DNA of 36,409 nucleotides from an uncultured Prevotella sp. (GCA_900554545.1 USHW01000019.1:1-36409), one strand, 5' to 3'; counted from the stretch's first letter, positions 15,027 through 23,495 are shown. Notes: a model not told the origin generated them from the letters alone. Numbers and translations are program-made.

Positions 15027-17576
15027 ATGCAGAACAAGCTGAAATTAGCAGTGATGGCCTTGTGCTATTCTCCTTTGGCGTTCGCCCAAAGCGATTCGAT
15101 AGGACTGAAGGGCACTGTCATGAGCGAGTCGGCATTCACATTTACGGAGGCTCAGTTGGGCGAAGACGATGATATGTCATCGAACGTATCAATCATCAAC
15201 TCCAACTCGAACATCTACGCGAGCGAGGTGGGATATCTCTTTTCGCCGATGCGCTTCCGTTATCGTGCGTTCGACCAGAAGTACAACGACATTTACATCA
15301 ACGGGACTCCAATCAACGACATGGAGTCGGGACAGTTCAGATATTCATGGGTAGGCGGACTGAACCAGCAGACGCGCAACATGGAATCGGCACTGCCTTT
15401 CGAGACAAACAACTTTTCAATGACGGGCATGGGCGGCTCGAACAACTACAACTTCCGCCCCGCGTCGATGCCCGTAGGCCACAGGTTCACGCTTAGCGGC
15501 GCCAACCGCAGCTACACCCTGCGCGGAATGTACACCTTCAACTCCGGCCTTAACAGCAAGGGATGGGCCTTCTCGGCCAACGTTACCTACCGATGGGCCA
15601 ACGAAGGCTACGTGGAGGGCACGTTCTACAACTCGCTCTCTTATTTCCTCGGAGTGCAAAAGGTGTTCGGAGACGGCAGCCACTCGCTCTCGCTCGTAAC
15701 CTGGGGCAACCCCACCGAGCGCGCCTCGCAGGGCGCCGGAACTGACGAGATGTACTGGCTGGCCAACGACCGCTACTACAACCCGTACTGGGGCTACCAG
15801 AACGGAAAGAAGCGCAACTCGCGAGTGGTGCACGACTATTCGCCGACTGCCCTCCTTACATGGGACTGGAAGATTGACGACGAGACGAAACTCACCACCT
15901 CGCTGCTCGGCAAGTACACCATGTATGAGAGCACAAAGCTCAACTACAACAACTCTGACAACCCCCACCCGAACTACTGGAAGAACATGCCCAGCAGCTA
16001 CTACGACGTGTGGGACGAGACGAATGCGCCCTACCGCACGGCTGCCGCGCTCGAAGACTGGAACCGCGCGTATGACTTCTGGACTTCGTCGAAGGCAAAC
16101 CGCCAAATCAATTGGGACCGCCTGTACTACGCCAACCAAGGTGCCGCCGCGCAGGGACAGGACGCCATGTACTACATACAGGCCAAGCACAACGACGCGC
16201 TGACACTTACCTTCGCCTCTACGCTCAACAAGCAGCTCGGCAAGGACAAGCAGTGGAACCTCGGCATAGTGGCCGCCACCAACAAAGGTATGCACTACCA
16301 GACGATGGAAGACCTGCTCGGAGCCACCACATACCACAACATCAACACCTACGCGCTGGGCACATACGACCGCAACTCTGACGAGATACAGTACGACCTC
16401 AACCACCGCGACGCCGTAGTGGGCGTAGGCGACAAGTTCGGCTACGACTATAACCTGCTCGTAAACAACGCGAAAATATGGTCAAGCTACACCGAGAACT
16501 TTGGCATACTGCACTACACCTTCGCCGCAAAGCTGGGCTACACGTCCATGCAACGCGACGGAAAGATGCGCAACGGACTAGCCGCCAACAACTCTTACGG
16601 CAAGAGCAAGACGGCGGAATTTATCGACGGAGGCTTCAAGTTCAACTCAAGCCTTAACCTCGGAGGCGGCAACACGCTCACATTCGGCATAGGCTACGAG
16701 CACCGCGCGCCGCAGGCACGCACGGCGTTCGCCTCGCCCGAAATCAACAACGACTTCGTTACCGACCTCAAGAACGAGCGCATCTTCAGCACGGAGCTGG
16801 GCTACCAGTTTGAGAACGCATGGCTGCACGCCAACCTCAACGCCTATTACAGCCACATGAACCACGTGACTGACTGGCAGAACTACTACTTTGACGACAT
16901 CAACTCGTTCTCATACGTCTCACTGACAGGCATCAAGAAAGAGTATTACGGCCTCGAGGCGGGCCTCCGCTTCAAGGTTACGAGCGCGTTCGACATCAAC
17001 CTCTTGGGAACAATCAGCGACGCCAAAATACGCAACAACTCGCACGTGCGCTACATGAACTCCACCAGTGCCGAGTACATTGACGAGGTTGTATATAATA
17101 AAGGTATGCGCGACTCTGGCACGCCGCTCACCGCAGCCAGCCTCGGTCTTAGCTACCACAGCGGCGGTTGGTACATCGACCTCAACTGTAACTACTACGA
17201 CCGCATCTATCTTTCTTACTCGCCGAGCTACCGTTATCAGAGTACGCTTGACACAAGGCAGGGCATTTACGGCGACGTTTTTGACAATGACGGCAACGTA
17301 AACCCGTCAGCCATAGAGCAGGCGCAGGGCCACGGCGGCTTCATGCTTGACGGCTCGATAGGCCGCAGCATATACTTGAAGCGCGGTATGCTCTCAATCA
17401 ACCTTATGGTTACCAACATCTTGAACAACCAGAACCTCTGCACTGGCGGCTACGAGCAGAGCCGAAGCAACTACACAAGCTCTGAAAACAAGCGTGGCTA
17501 CAACTTCACGAAGAACCCGATGAAGTTCTACGCTTACGGCACCAACGGTATGCTGAACATCACTTACAGATTTTAA
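15027..17576 (+). CDS. TonB-dependent outer-membrane receptor
   Basis: 849 residues. The signal peptide ends at about residue 20 (SPLAFA before QSDS). A short plug follows, with the phrase YNDIYINGTPINDMESG near residues 90-106, then a long beta-barrel with many Y/W/F-N-G strands and a terminal phenylalanine (NITYRF) typical of outer-membrane barrels. There is no N-terminal carboxypeptidase-like domain, unlike SusC. It imports a ligand too large for porins using TonB energy. It heads an operon with two lipoproteins, 12 nt and then 37 nt apart, and no SusD is present. This receptor-DUF5689 arrangement recurs in Bacteroidetes, as far as I recall next to secreted nucleases. The ligand is not determined by the sequence. 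Confidence 0.88.
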   Translation: MQNKLKLAVMALCYSPLAFAQSDSIGLKGTVMSESAFTFTEAQLGEDDDMSSNVSIINSNSNIYASEVGYLFSPMRFRYRAFDQKYNDIYINGTPINDMESGQFRYSWVGGLNQQTRNMESALPFETNNFSMTGMGGSNNYNFRPASMPVGHRFTLSGANRSYTLRGMYTFNSGLNSKGWAFSANVTYRWANEGYVEGTFYNSLSYFLGVQKVFGDGSHSLSLVTWGNPTERASQGAGTDEMYWLANDRYYNPYWGYQNGKKRNSRVVHDYSPTALLTWDWKIDDETKLTTSLLGKYTMYESTKLNYNNSDNPHPNYWKNMPSSYYDVWDETNAPYRTAAALEDWNRAYDFWTSSKANRQINWDRLYYANQGAAAQGQDAMYYIQAKHNDALTLTFASTLNKQLGKDKQWNLGIVAATNKGMHYQTMEDLLGATTYHNINTYALGTYDRNSDEIQYDLNHRDAVVGVGDKFGYDYNLLVNNAKIWSSYTENFGILHYTFAAKLGYTSMQRDGKMRNGLAANNSYGKSKTAEFIDGGFKFNSSLNLGGGNTLTFGIGYEHRAPQARTAFASPEINNDFVTDLKNERIFSTELGYQFENAWLHANLNAYYSHMNHVTDWQNYYFDDINSFSYVSLTGIKKEYYGLEAGLRFKVTSAFDINLLGTISDAKIRNNSHVRYMNSTSAEYIDEVVYNKGMRDSGTPLTAASLGLSYHSGGWYIDLNCNYYDRIYLSYSPSYRYQSTLDTRQGIYGDVFDNDGNVNPSAIEQAQGHGGFMLDGSIGRSIYLKRGMLSINLMVTNILNNQNLCTGGYEQSRSNYTSSENKRGYNFTKNPMKFYAYGTNGMLNITYRF

Positions 17577-17588
17577 ACACTCTAGAAA

Positions 17589-18443
17589 ATGAAAACATTA
17601 AAGTATATCAGACTCGCAATGGCTGCTCTTGTCATAGGCATGGCTGCGACGTCGTGTATGGACGACGACTGGGACGACCCCACGGGAGACATCCCTCCGT
17701 ATGGCAATAACAACCTGGAGGAAACCAACGTCATTTCGATAGCCGACCTGAAGGACTCTTACGCCTCGACGTTGCGCTTGGCTAACGACACCGCACGCAT
17801 CCTTGACGACATACAGATAAAGGCTCGCGTAACTGCGAACGACGTAGGCGGCAACGTGTATAACTACATAGCCGTTGACGACGGCACGGGCGGCATGATA
17901 ATATCAGTAGCACAGGGTGGCCTTTGGGCTTACCTGCCTGTTGGTCAGGAAATCCTTGTAAGTCTGAAAGACCTCTACATAGGTTGCTACAACTACCAGC
18001 CGCAAATAGGCACGCCGTACACAGACTCACGTGAACGCACGTTCCCGAGCCGCATGAACCGCACCCTGTGGCAGCAGCATTTTAAGATTATTGGCAAGGC
18101 AGATTCGTCATTGGTAGTGCCTTTCGAGATAGACATTGACAAGGTTGACGACATCAACTATATGGCGGAGCACGTTGACAAGCTCATAACCGTGAAGGGC
18201 GTTGAGCTGACCGATGCCGACGGCGAGGCTACGTTTGCACCTGAAGACGCGGTGACTGGCAACGGCGTAAGTCGTGAAATCAACGGCAACTCAAGTTTCG
18301 TAGTACGCACGAGCACGTATGCCGACTTCGCGGCTACGGTGATGCCGCAGGGCAAGGTTGACATCACGGGCGTGCTGACACGCTACGGCACTACGTGGCA
18401 ACTCGTAATGCGTACCGCCAATGACATTAAGCTATCTGAATAA
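17589..18443 (+). CDS. DUF5689 domain lipoprotein
   Basis: 284 residues. A lipoprotein signal with AATSC places the lipidated cysteine at C23, followed by acidic residues (MDDDWDDP) of the kind seen in surface-exported Bacteroidetes lipoproteins. The body (VISIADLKDSY, then IKARVTANDVGGNVYNYIAVDDGTGGMIIS) matches the DUF5689 pattern, which looks like an OB-type beta barrel. Its partner genes suggest it captures or presents the substrate of the TonB receptor at the cell surface. It is in an operon with both neighbours. Confidence 0.82.
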   Translation: MKTLKYIRLAMAALVIGMAATSCMDDDWDDPTGDIPPYGNNNLEETNVISIADLKDSYASTLRLANDTARILDDIQIKARVTANDVGGNVYNYIAVDDGTGGMIISVAQGGLWAYLPVGQEILVSLKDLYIGCYNYQPQIGTPYTDSRERTFPSRMNRTLWQQHFKIIGKADSSLVVPFEIDIDKVDDINYMAEHVDKLITVKGVELTDADGEATFAPEDAVTGNGVSREINGNSSFVVRTSTYADFAATVMPQGKVDITGVLTRYGTTWQLVMRTANDIKLSE

Positions 18444-18480
18444 AACAACAGTTTAACACAATAAAAGAAAACCATTTATT

Positions 18481-20094
18481 ATGAAAAAGATATTATGTTC
18501 AGTGTTCGCCCTTGCTTTTGCGGCGTTCACCTTTACGAGTTGCGAGGACGTTCCGGCTCCGTATGATATACCACAAGGCGGCCAAGGTGGGGCAGGGTTG
18601 CCGGAAGGAGTATATGTTGATGAAAGTTTTTCAAACTCGTTCGGCTCTTTCACTGAATTTACAACTAAGGGTACACCGTGGGTTATAGATTTCAGTACAG
18701 CTAAAGGCTCGGGTTATGACAATAATAGTCAGACAACAACAGAGTCTGAAAGCTACCTCGTTTCATCTGAAATAGACCTTACAGAGTCTACGGGAGCATA
18801 TATCCAGTTTGAGTATATTTACCGTTATGCCAACAGAGCTGGTGCAGAGAACAAGGTGCTTATAACCGATAGCTACACTGGCGACCCGACAACAACTACA
18901 TGGGAAGACATCACCGGCACACTTGTTGAAGGTTCTGATTGGACAACATTTTCGACGTATGCACGCAACATTGATAGCAAATACTTAGGCAAGAAGATTG
19001 TCATTGCATTCTATTACGCCTGCACAAACAACTCTTCAACTTGGGAAGTAAAGAACGTAACAGTTGTTGAAGGAGAAGTTGAGGAAGGCGGCGGTGACCC
19101 TGAGCAGCCAGAAGAGCCAGAAGAGCCGATAACAGGTGAGAACCTTCTTGAAAACGGAGGCTTTGAAACATGGTCAAGTACATCGCAGCCTGACAATTGG
19201 AAGTCAACTACAACGGCTTCGAGCGCGAAGCTGGAGCAAAGCACAGATGCGCATAGTGGCAGCTATTCTGTAAAAGTAATTGGTGACGCGGGTAGCAATA
19301 AGCGTCTTGCTTACAAGGAAATAACCCTTAAGGCCGGTACTTATCAGATGTCATTCTACGCCAAGGCGGTAGAAAGCGAGGGTACGGTCAACATAGGATA
19401 TGTTCCGGTGACCGACGGAAAGGTAGGACAGTATATGTATAAAGACAACGGTTATACTGACCTTAGCAGCACGGAATGGACTGAAGTGACAAATACATTT
19501 ACTCTGGATGCAACTACTACGGTGAACCTTGTAGTGATGAACTCGAAGTCGCCGGGCAAGGATGTGCTTGTAGATGACTTCACGCTTACTACAAATGATG
19601 GCGGACTTACGGATGAACAGCCAGAAGAACCGACTGTTACTACGGCCACGTATGCCTTGACAACGAACGTGGCAAGCGGCTCTAAGTTCGTATTTGCCGC
19701 ACAGACAGGCGGCAACAATTACGTTGTGGCTACACCGGTAGAGGAGACATATAATTACGGTTGGCTTTATACAGAGGACGTTACGATGCAGGATAACGCT
19801 GTAACGACTTCGGAGGACAACGAATTCACTATCACGGCGGTAGGCGGTGGTTATACTGTCCAAGATAATTACGGCCGGTATTATTATATGGCTGGAACTT
19901 ACGATAGCTTCAATGTTTCAACAGACATGCCATCTTCTGGCGGTGTTTGGACAATAACATTCAACGATGATAACACCGTAAACGTAACAAACGTTGAGAT
20001 GGGCAAGACATTGCAATATTCGGCGGATCATTCAAGCTTTGGTGCTTATACGGATAGCAGGGGCACATTGCCAAGCCTTTTCGTAAAGCAATAA
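18481..20094 (+). CDS. Surface lipoprotein with choice-of-anchor J and CBM-like domains
   Basis: 537 residues, lipobox FTSC with C21. Residues about 40-195 form a jelly-roll that begins VDESFSNSFGSF and resembles choice-of-anchor J domains. An acidic proline hinge (EQPEEPEEP) leads to a carbohydrate-binding-module-like sandwich (about 220-380, opening NLLENGGFETW and containing GTYQMSFYAKA). A second EQPEEP hinge leads to a C-terminal beta domain of about 150 residues that I do not recognise. The architecture suggests a binding protein exposed on the cell surface rather than an enzyme. It is the last gene of the receptor operon. Confidence 0.8.
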   Translation: MKKILCSVFALAFAAFTFTSCEDVPAPYDIPQGGQGGAGLPEGVYVDESFSNSFGSFTEFTTKGTPWVIDFSTAKGSGYDNNSQTTTESESYLVSSEIDLTESTGAYIQFEYIYRYANRAGAENKVLITDSYTGDPTTTTWEDITGTLVEGSDWTTFSTYARNIDSKYLGKKIVIAFYYACTNNSSTWEVKNVTVVEGEVEEGGGDPEQPEEPEEPITGENLLENGGFETWSSTSQPDNWKSTTTASSAKLEQSTDAHSGSYSVKVIGDAGSNKRLAYKEITLKAGTYQMSFYAKAVESEGTVNIGYVPVTDGKVGQYMYKDNGYTDLSSTEWTEVTNTFTLDATTTVNLVVMNSKSPGKDVLVDDFTLTTNDGGLTDEQPEEPTVTTATYALTTNVASGSKFVFAAQTGGNNYVVATPVEETYNYGWLYTEDVTMQDNAVTTSEDNEFTITAVGGGYTVQDNYGRYYYMAGTYDSFNVSTDMPSSGGVWTITFNDDNTVNVTNVEMGKTLQYSADHSSFGAYTDSRGTLPSLFVKQ

Positions 20095-20129
20095 AAGGAG
20101 TCGGTAATTCGCAGGCAATCAGCCGCTTT

Positions 20130-20217
20130 TCAAAAGGCCACCTTTCGCACGGCGAAAGGTGGCCTTTTGTCGTGTAAAAGATGGCCTTTTGCACTGCAAA
20201 AGGTGGCATGTTGGGAA
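20130..20217. repeat. 22-nt palindromic-unit array, copy R3
   Basis: Four 22-nt units begin at 20130, 20152, 20174 and 20196. The last has a degenerate outer half (CATGTT). The conserved flank lies on the right (ACTGGTTATCAG), so the element is inverted relative to R2. It lies in the 336-nt gap between the surface lipoprotein and the MNT gene; the rest of that gap holds the promoter module. Confidence 0.85.
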
Positions 20218-20313
20218 ACGACTGGTTATCAGAAGCCGTCTTATTGGCGGCAACCGGCATGTTGGAAGCATGACTATGGGCAGTCCGGCAAAGGCATTAT
20301 TTCACTTGAAAAG

Positions 20314-20412
20314 TTTGGAAATGACGGTCAAAAAGGTTATCTTTGCATAAGATAAGCTGCACTCGGGAAATTGAGAGCAAGCTCTCTTTCCGCTCGTTTG
20401 CATTATCTTTGC
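20314..20412 (+). promoter_or_regulatory. Promoter-hairpin module, copy C, before the MNT gene
   Basis: TTTG (20314-20317) and TATCTTTG (20338-20345), 20 nt apart, form a canonical promoter. The module follows: GCTGCACTCGG, outer arm GGAAA (20366-20370) with TTTCC (20387-20391), inner arm GAGAG (20373-20377) with CTCTC (20382-20386), and loop CAAG. A second TATCTTTG box (20404-20411) lies exactly 66 nt after the first, as in copy A. The start codon is 19 nt after the second box. Confidence 0.75.
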
Positions 20413-20430
20413 TTGCGGATAAATATTTTT

Positions 20431-20745
20431 ATGGCTGTTGACATTGTTAAGAGAATAAAAGATACGGCACTGGCAGTAATGCCAGAAAACGGCAAGGTGA
20501 TATTGTTCGGCTCGCGTGCGCGTGGTAATTGGCATGAGGGGTCGGATTGGGATTTGCTCGTTTTATTGGACAAAGACTGTATAAGTGAGAGTGACCACGA
20601 GCAGTATGCCTATCCGTTTTGGGAACTTGGTTGGGATATTAACGCCATGATACATCCCATAATCTATACAATGAAAGAGTGGAATGCACGCCGTGGCAGC
20701 GAGTTTTATGATAACGTAATATCTGAAGGGGTTGTGATATGTTGA
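20431..20745 (+). CDS. MNT-type minimal nucleotidyltransferase (antitoxin-like)
   Basis: 104 residues from the ATG at 20431. The fold signature GSRARGNWHEGSDWDLLV gives G27-S28 and the metal-binding pair D39/D41, as in MNT proteins of HEPN-MNT (type VII) toxin-antitoxin modules. In those modules the MNT protein adds AMP to the HEPN toxin and silences it. The next frame overlaps its stop by the arrangement ATGTTGA and encodes only a short HEPN stub, so this copy has lost its normal partner. It may be a remnant, or it may act on HEPN proteins from elsewhere. Confidence 0.88.
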   Translation: MAVDIVKRIKDTALAVMPENGKVILFGSRARGNWHEGSDWDLLVLLDKDCISESDHEQYAYPFWELGWDINAMIHPIIYTMKEWNARRGSEFYDNVISEGVVIC

Positions 20746-20804
20746 CAACGGAGGAGCGCAGGGCAATAATAAGGTTTAGGGTGGAGAAAGCGTATAATGT
20801 TTAA
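20739..20804 (+). pseudogene. Truncated HEPN toxin partner
   Basis: The ATG at 20739 overlaps the MNT stop. It encodes 21 residues (MLTTEERRAI, then IRFRVEKAYNV) and ends at TAA 20802-20804. The opening, a charged helix with E-E-R and R-x-E-K-A-Y, is how many HEPN partner proteins begin (normally about 120-150 residues). The conserved R-x4-6-H RNase motif is absent because the rest of the gene is gone. The L31 promoter follows within 30 nt, so the deletion joins the stub to the next locus. Confidence 0.65.
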
Positions 20805-20831
20805 ATAATGGTAATAAACCTCCGGATAAAT

Positions 20832-20862
20832 TTTGAAGTTAGCCGGAAAATGAGTAACTTTG
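20832..20862 (+). promoter_or_regulatory. Promoter of the L31 gene
   Basis: TTTG (20832-20835) and TAACTTTG (20855-20862) are 19 nt apart. The start codon lies 57 nt downstream of the -7 box. Confidence 0.85.
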
Positions 20863-20919
20863 CAGCCCGAAAGCGTTTTATCGCGAAGAAACAGATTAAC
20901 ATTCAATTTTAAACTAACG

Positions 20920-21171
20920 ATGAAGAAAGGTATCCATCCCGAAAACTATCGCCCCGTCGTATTCAAGGATATGTCCAACGGCGATATGTTCCTTACACGT
21001 TCCACATGCAAGACAACGGAGACAGTGGAATTTGAAGGTGAAACTTACCCAGTGGTAAAAGTCGAAATCTCAAGCACTTCGCACCCGTTCTATACGGGCA
21101 AGAGCAAGCTCGTCGACACGGCAGGCCGCGTAGACAAGTTCATGAGCCGCTACGGTAAGGCGCGCAAATAA
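20920..21171 (+). CDS. rpmE2: Ribosomal protein L31 type B
   Basis: 83 residues from the ATG at 20920, beginning MKKGIHPENYRPVVFKD, the characteristic start of L31. It lacks the CxxC zinc ligands of type A L31, and its form (STSHPFYTGKSK, then GRVDKFMSRYG) is type B. It is part of the 50S subunit. It has its own promoter and a strong terminator, so it is monocistronic. Confidence 0.96.
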   Translation: MKKGIHPENYRPVVFKDMSNGDMFLTRSTCKTTETVEFEGETYPVVKVEISSTSHPFYTGKSKLVDTAGRVDKFMSRYGKARK

Positions 21172-21201
21172 TATATTCACATATATTTTGAAGGCAAAAG
21201 G

Positions 21202-21246
21202 AAATGCGTTTTGGCGTAGTCGCATATACGCCAAAACGCATTTTTT
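21202..21246 (+). terminator. Intrinsic terminator of the L31 gene
   Basis: A perfect 17-bp stem (21202-21218 with 21227-21243) and an 8-nt loop end in TTTTTT (21241-21246). It is the strongest terminator in the window. Confidence 0.93.
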
Positions 21247-21286
21247 GTCTGTTTAGGCAAGCTTCTACTACTAAACAAACAATGAT

Positions 21287-22204
21287 ATGAACAGGTTTTA
21301 TTATTTTCTCATGCTGCTTGCCGCGGCCTTTTCGTTCGCATCGTGCAGCGATGACGACGGCGGCGGCTCGCAAGGCGGTGGACGCAATGCCAACAGGAAC
21401 ATCGTCACTGACGAGCCGGCGGTGGCACGCCTTGAGTTTCCGCGCCTGAAAGAAGGCAACAACAAGGTTATAGTTTACCGTACAAGCGACAATCGGACGT
21501 ATGATGCCGACCGTGTGAACTTCGCCGTTGAGTGGGACTGTGACAAGAAGTCGCAACGCTGGTCGTGCTATCAGATGCACCGGGGGTATAGCGGAAGCTT
21601 CAGCAGGGTTGTCGATGGCTACTTTAATGACACGGAGAATCTTGACCCGGGTGACTATTATGAAACGGACTATATTTATCGTTCAGGTTATGAGCACGGG
21701 CATATCTGTCCTAATGCGGACAGGACGTATTCTAACAGAGCCAACTACCAGACATTTTATATGACAAATATGCAGCCGCAATATCGTAAGTTCAATGGTT
21801 ACACTAATAGCGGTTCAGATCGTGGCGAGGGGCTTTGGGTGAGAATGGAGAACTGGCTGCGCCGCATTACTCCGGACAATACGACGGATACTTTGTATGT
21901 ATGCAAGGGTGGAACAATCGACAGTGACGAAAACATAATTGAACGTTTGCAAGGCAGGCTGATTGTACCGAGATATTTCTTTGTGGCCTTACTGATGAAA
22001 AATAGCTTGGGGTATAAAGCTATTGGACTGTGGTTCGAACAGGATGAAAACAATTGGCATGACGACGAACCACTGTCAAATTTCGCCATGACGATAGACG
22101 ATTTGGAGGAACTTACAGGCATAGACTTCTTCTGTAACCTGCCTGACGATATAGAAGAAGACCGCGAAAGCACAATGGCAATCAGGACTTGGGGACTAAA
22201 CTGA
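21287..22204 (+). CDS. DNA/RNA non-specific endonuclease family lipoprotein (NUC family)
   Basis: 305 residues with a lipobox (FASC, C20) followed by an acidic and glycine linker (SDDDGGGSQGGG) typical of surface lipoproteins. The beta-beta-alpha-metal nuclease motif is EHGHICPNADR (136-146). It corresponds to DRGH in Serratia nuclease with H139 as general base. The metal-site asparagine lies in the MTNMQPQ segment (N161). Such enzymes cut DNA and RNA of any sequence. Attached to the outer membrane, it could degrade extracellular nucleic acid for uptake. It lies about 1.2 kb after the TonB receptor operon, with MNT and L31 genes between. Confidence 0.9.
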   Translation: MNRFYYFLMLLAAAFSFASCSDDDGGGSQGGGRNANRNIVTDEPAVARLEFPRLKEGNNKVIVYRTSDNRTYDADRVNFAVEWDCDKKSQRWSCYQMHRGYSGSFSRVVDGYFNDTENLDPGDYYETDYIYRSGYEHGHICPNADRTYSNRANYQTFYMTNMQPQYRKFNGYTNSGSDRGEGLWVRMENWLRRITPDNTTDTLYVCKGGTIDSDENIIERLQGRLIVPRYFFVALLMKNSLGYKAIGLWFEQDENNWHDDEPLSNFAMTIDDLEELTGIDFFCNLPDDIEEDRESTMAIRTWGLN

Positions 22205-22209
22205 CGGTT

Positions 22210-22337
22210 AATTCATAATGCACAATGCACAATTCATAATGGGGCGGACGCCGTGCAATAAGTCAGTAATCAATGACTTTCGTTAAGTTTGCACGGCGTC
22301 CGCCCCATTATGAATTGTGCATTGTGAATTATGAATT
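22210..22337. repeat. Large inverted repeat H6 between convergent genes
   Basis: Left arm 22210-22257 and right arm 22290-22337 are 48 nt each with a single mismatch, around a 32-nt loop. The outer 32 nt of each arm are 7-nt tandem repeats (AATTCAT, AATGCAC). The inner part is GC-rich (GGGGCGGACGCCGTGCA). The right arm overlaps the stop codon of the convergent HTH gene. A hairpin this strong would block transcription from both sides. Confidence 0.9.
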
Positions 22338-23226
22338 ATTTATCTGTGAGCAGTTCTTTTTCCGCCATCAGGTCGTCGTCGGTCATCCGTGGCGCCGGCA
22401 CGTCCCTCATGCGCACTACGTCTTCGCTTCCGCAGGTGTATTGGTAGTAAAGCCGTTCCTTTTCGTCAAGCTCTTCGTATTGTTTCAGGCATCCTTTGGC
22501 TTTGAGAAAGTCCTCGCGCGACGTGTCGTCGGTAGCCTTTACGAAGAGTATGCGCCTTGCTATCGGGTTGTGGTTGTAGTCAAGGCAGGTGTATATTCCG
22601 CGCAGGTAGGGCGGGCGTTCGAACATTGGCAGCTTCAGGCAGATGTTGAAAAGAGCGAGCTGCGGCGGCCTGTTTTCGTTGAACATGATGTACATGTGGC
22701 TGAGTCCGTTCATCAGTGCGAAGCCGTGATGCGTGGAACCGTAGGCGTTGTTGTGCACAACTTCCAGGTAACTGCCGTCAGCCGACGGCGTGATGAGGTA
22801 CGGTTCTATTTTCATCGCGTTTGAACTTGACGACACGCTGTAGCTGATGTACATTCCGCTGAAGCTGGTGCTGCCGTTCAACGCGTCCTTCATGGCCTGC
22901 GATATTGTGTCGGTATGCACGTTGCCGGTATTGCTATCGGCCTTTTTGGGAGTGGCGTCCATGGCGAATACGGCGGTCTTTATTTTGTCCAACTGCCCGA
23001 GCAGCTTTTTCTTCGACACATTGTTCACCCATACAAGGGCCTCGTCAAGGGCCTTGTCTTCGTTCATTCCCTTGCCCGTGTTCTTGAAAAATTCAGGCAT
23101 TACGGTGGTGAACAGGGCTGAGAGTACGCTTGGCGTAAGCCCCGTCTGTGTGGCAATCTCCTTCATCTTCACACCCTTGCTGCGCAAGAACTTTATCCTT
23201 TCGTAGATTTCTTTCAGGTCGTTCAT
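22336..23226 (-). CDS. HTH-containing protein divergent from the AEP genes, possible regulator
   Basis: 296 residues from the ATG at 23226. The frame extends upstream only through a repeat element. The N-terminus (residues 5-45, IYERIKFLRSKGVKMKEIATQTGLTPSVLSALF) has a helix-turn-helix pattern like the Cro/MerR class. The rest is a mixed alpha/beta domain of about 220 residues that I do not recognise; it contains YLEVVHNNAYGSTHHGFALMNG and GIYTCLDYNHNP. The position opposite the DUF5690-phnX-phnW genes suggests it may sense AEP or a related compound, but this is inference. A leader of about 100 nt separates the -7 box (TAACTTTG, minus, 23343-23336) from the start. Confidence 0.7.
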   Translation of the reverse strand: MNDLKEIYERIKFLRSKGVKMKEIATQTGLTPSVLSALFTTVMPEFFKNTGKGMNEDKALDEALVWVNNVSKKKLLGQLDKIKTAVFAMDATPKKADSNTGNVHTDTISQAMKDALNGSTSFSGMYISYSVSSSSNAMKIEPYLITPSADGSYLEVVHNNAYGSTHHGFALMNGLSHMYIMFNENRPPQLALFNICLKLPMFERPPYLRGIYTCLDYNHNPIARRILFVKATDDTSREDFLKAKGCLKQYEELDEKERLYYQYTCGSEDVVRMRDVPAPRMTDDDLMAEKELLTDK

Positions 23227-23237
23227 AATTTGTTTTG

Positions 23238-23320
23238 ATGAAAAATGAAGAATGAATAATGAAAAATCAGCCTGTTGCATGTGCCGTATTGTTCATTTTT
23301 TCATTATTGATTTTTCATTT
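23238..23320. repeat. 7-nt-arm inverted-repeat element H7 in the regulator leader
   Basis: The left arm (23238-23269) is four ATGAAAA-type heptanucleotides, and the right arm (23292-23320) is the complementary TTTCATT series, with several mismatches. It lies between the -7 box and start codon of the HTH gene, so it would fold in its 5' leader. It could attenuate expression or be neutral. Confidence 0.75.
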
Positions 23321-23335
23321 GCATAAATTCCGTTG

Positions 23336-23343
23336 CAAAGTTA
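23336..23343 (-). promoter_or_regulatory. Probable -7 box of the HTH gene
   Basis: Minus-strand TAACTTTG. A TTTG (plus CAAA at 23370-23373) lies upstream but 26 nt away, more than the usual 19-21, so the -33 match is poor. Confidence 0.5.
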
Positions 23344-23414
23344 AACATTATATTTAAATACCTATATTGCAAACCGGTTACAATGGGGTTGCAATGTTTT
23401 TGTATTGGCGATAA

Positions 23415-23447
23415 GTAACGGTTTCATTCATTTTAATGAATTGTTAC
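23415..23447. promoter_or_regulatory. Palindrome in the divergent intergenic region, possible operator
   Basis: A perfect 16-nt palindrome, ATTCATTTTAATGAAT (23426-23441), is enclosed by GTAAC (23415-23419) and GTTAC (23443-23447). A second inverted pair, ATTGCAAACC and GGTTGCAAT, lies near 23366-23395. Both are between the promoters of the HTH gene and the DUF5690 gene. Confidence 0.45.
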
Positions 23448-23495
23448 GGCTGTATTATTCATTTGATATTCATTTTTTCACTGTCGGCGGCGGCG

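Noticed and set aside
20159..20355. Short open frames through the 22-nt arrays (peptides rich in CKRWPF and KDGL), here and near 9714, 27056, 30731 and 36103
   Set aside because: They are translations of the repeat units in various frames. Nearly every array gives such a frame on each strand, with no promoter or conserved start. They are a likely source of false hypothetical proteins.
22210..22337. Ends of an insertion sequence
   Set aside because: The two arms enclose only 32 nt with no transposase, and no target-site duplication was seen. It is a hairpin repeat, not an IS.
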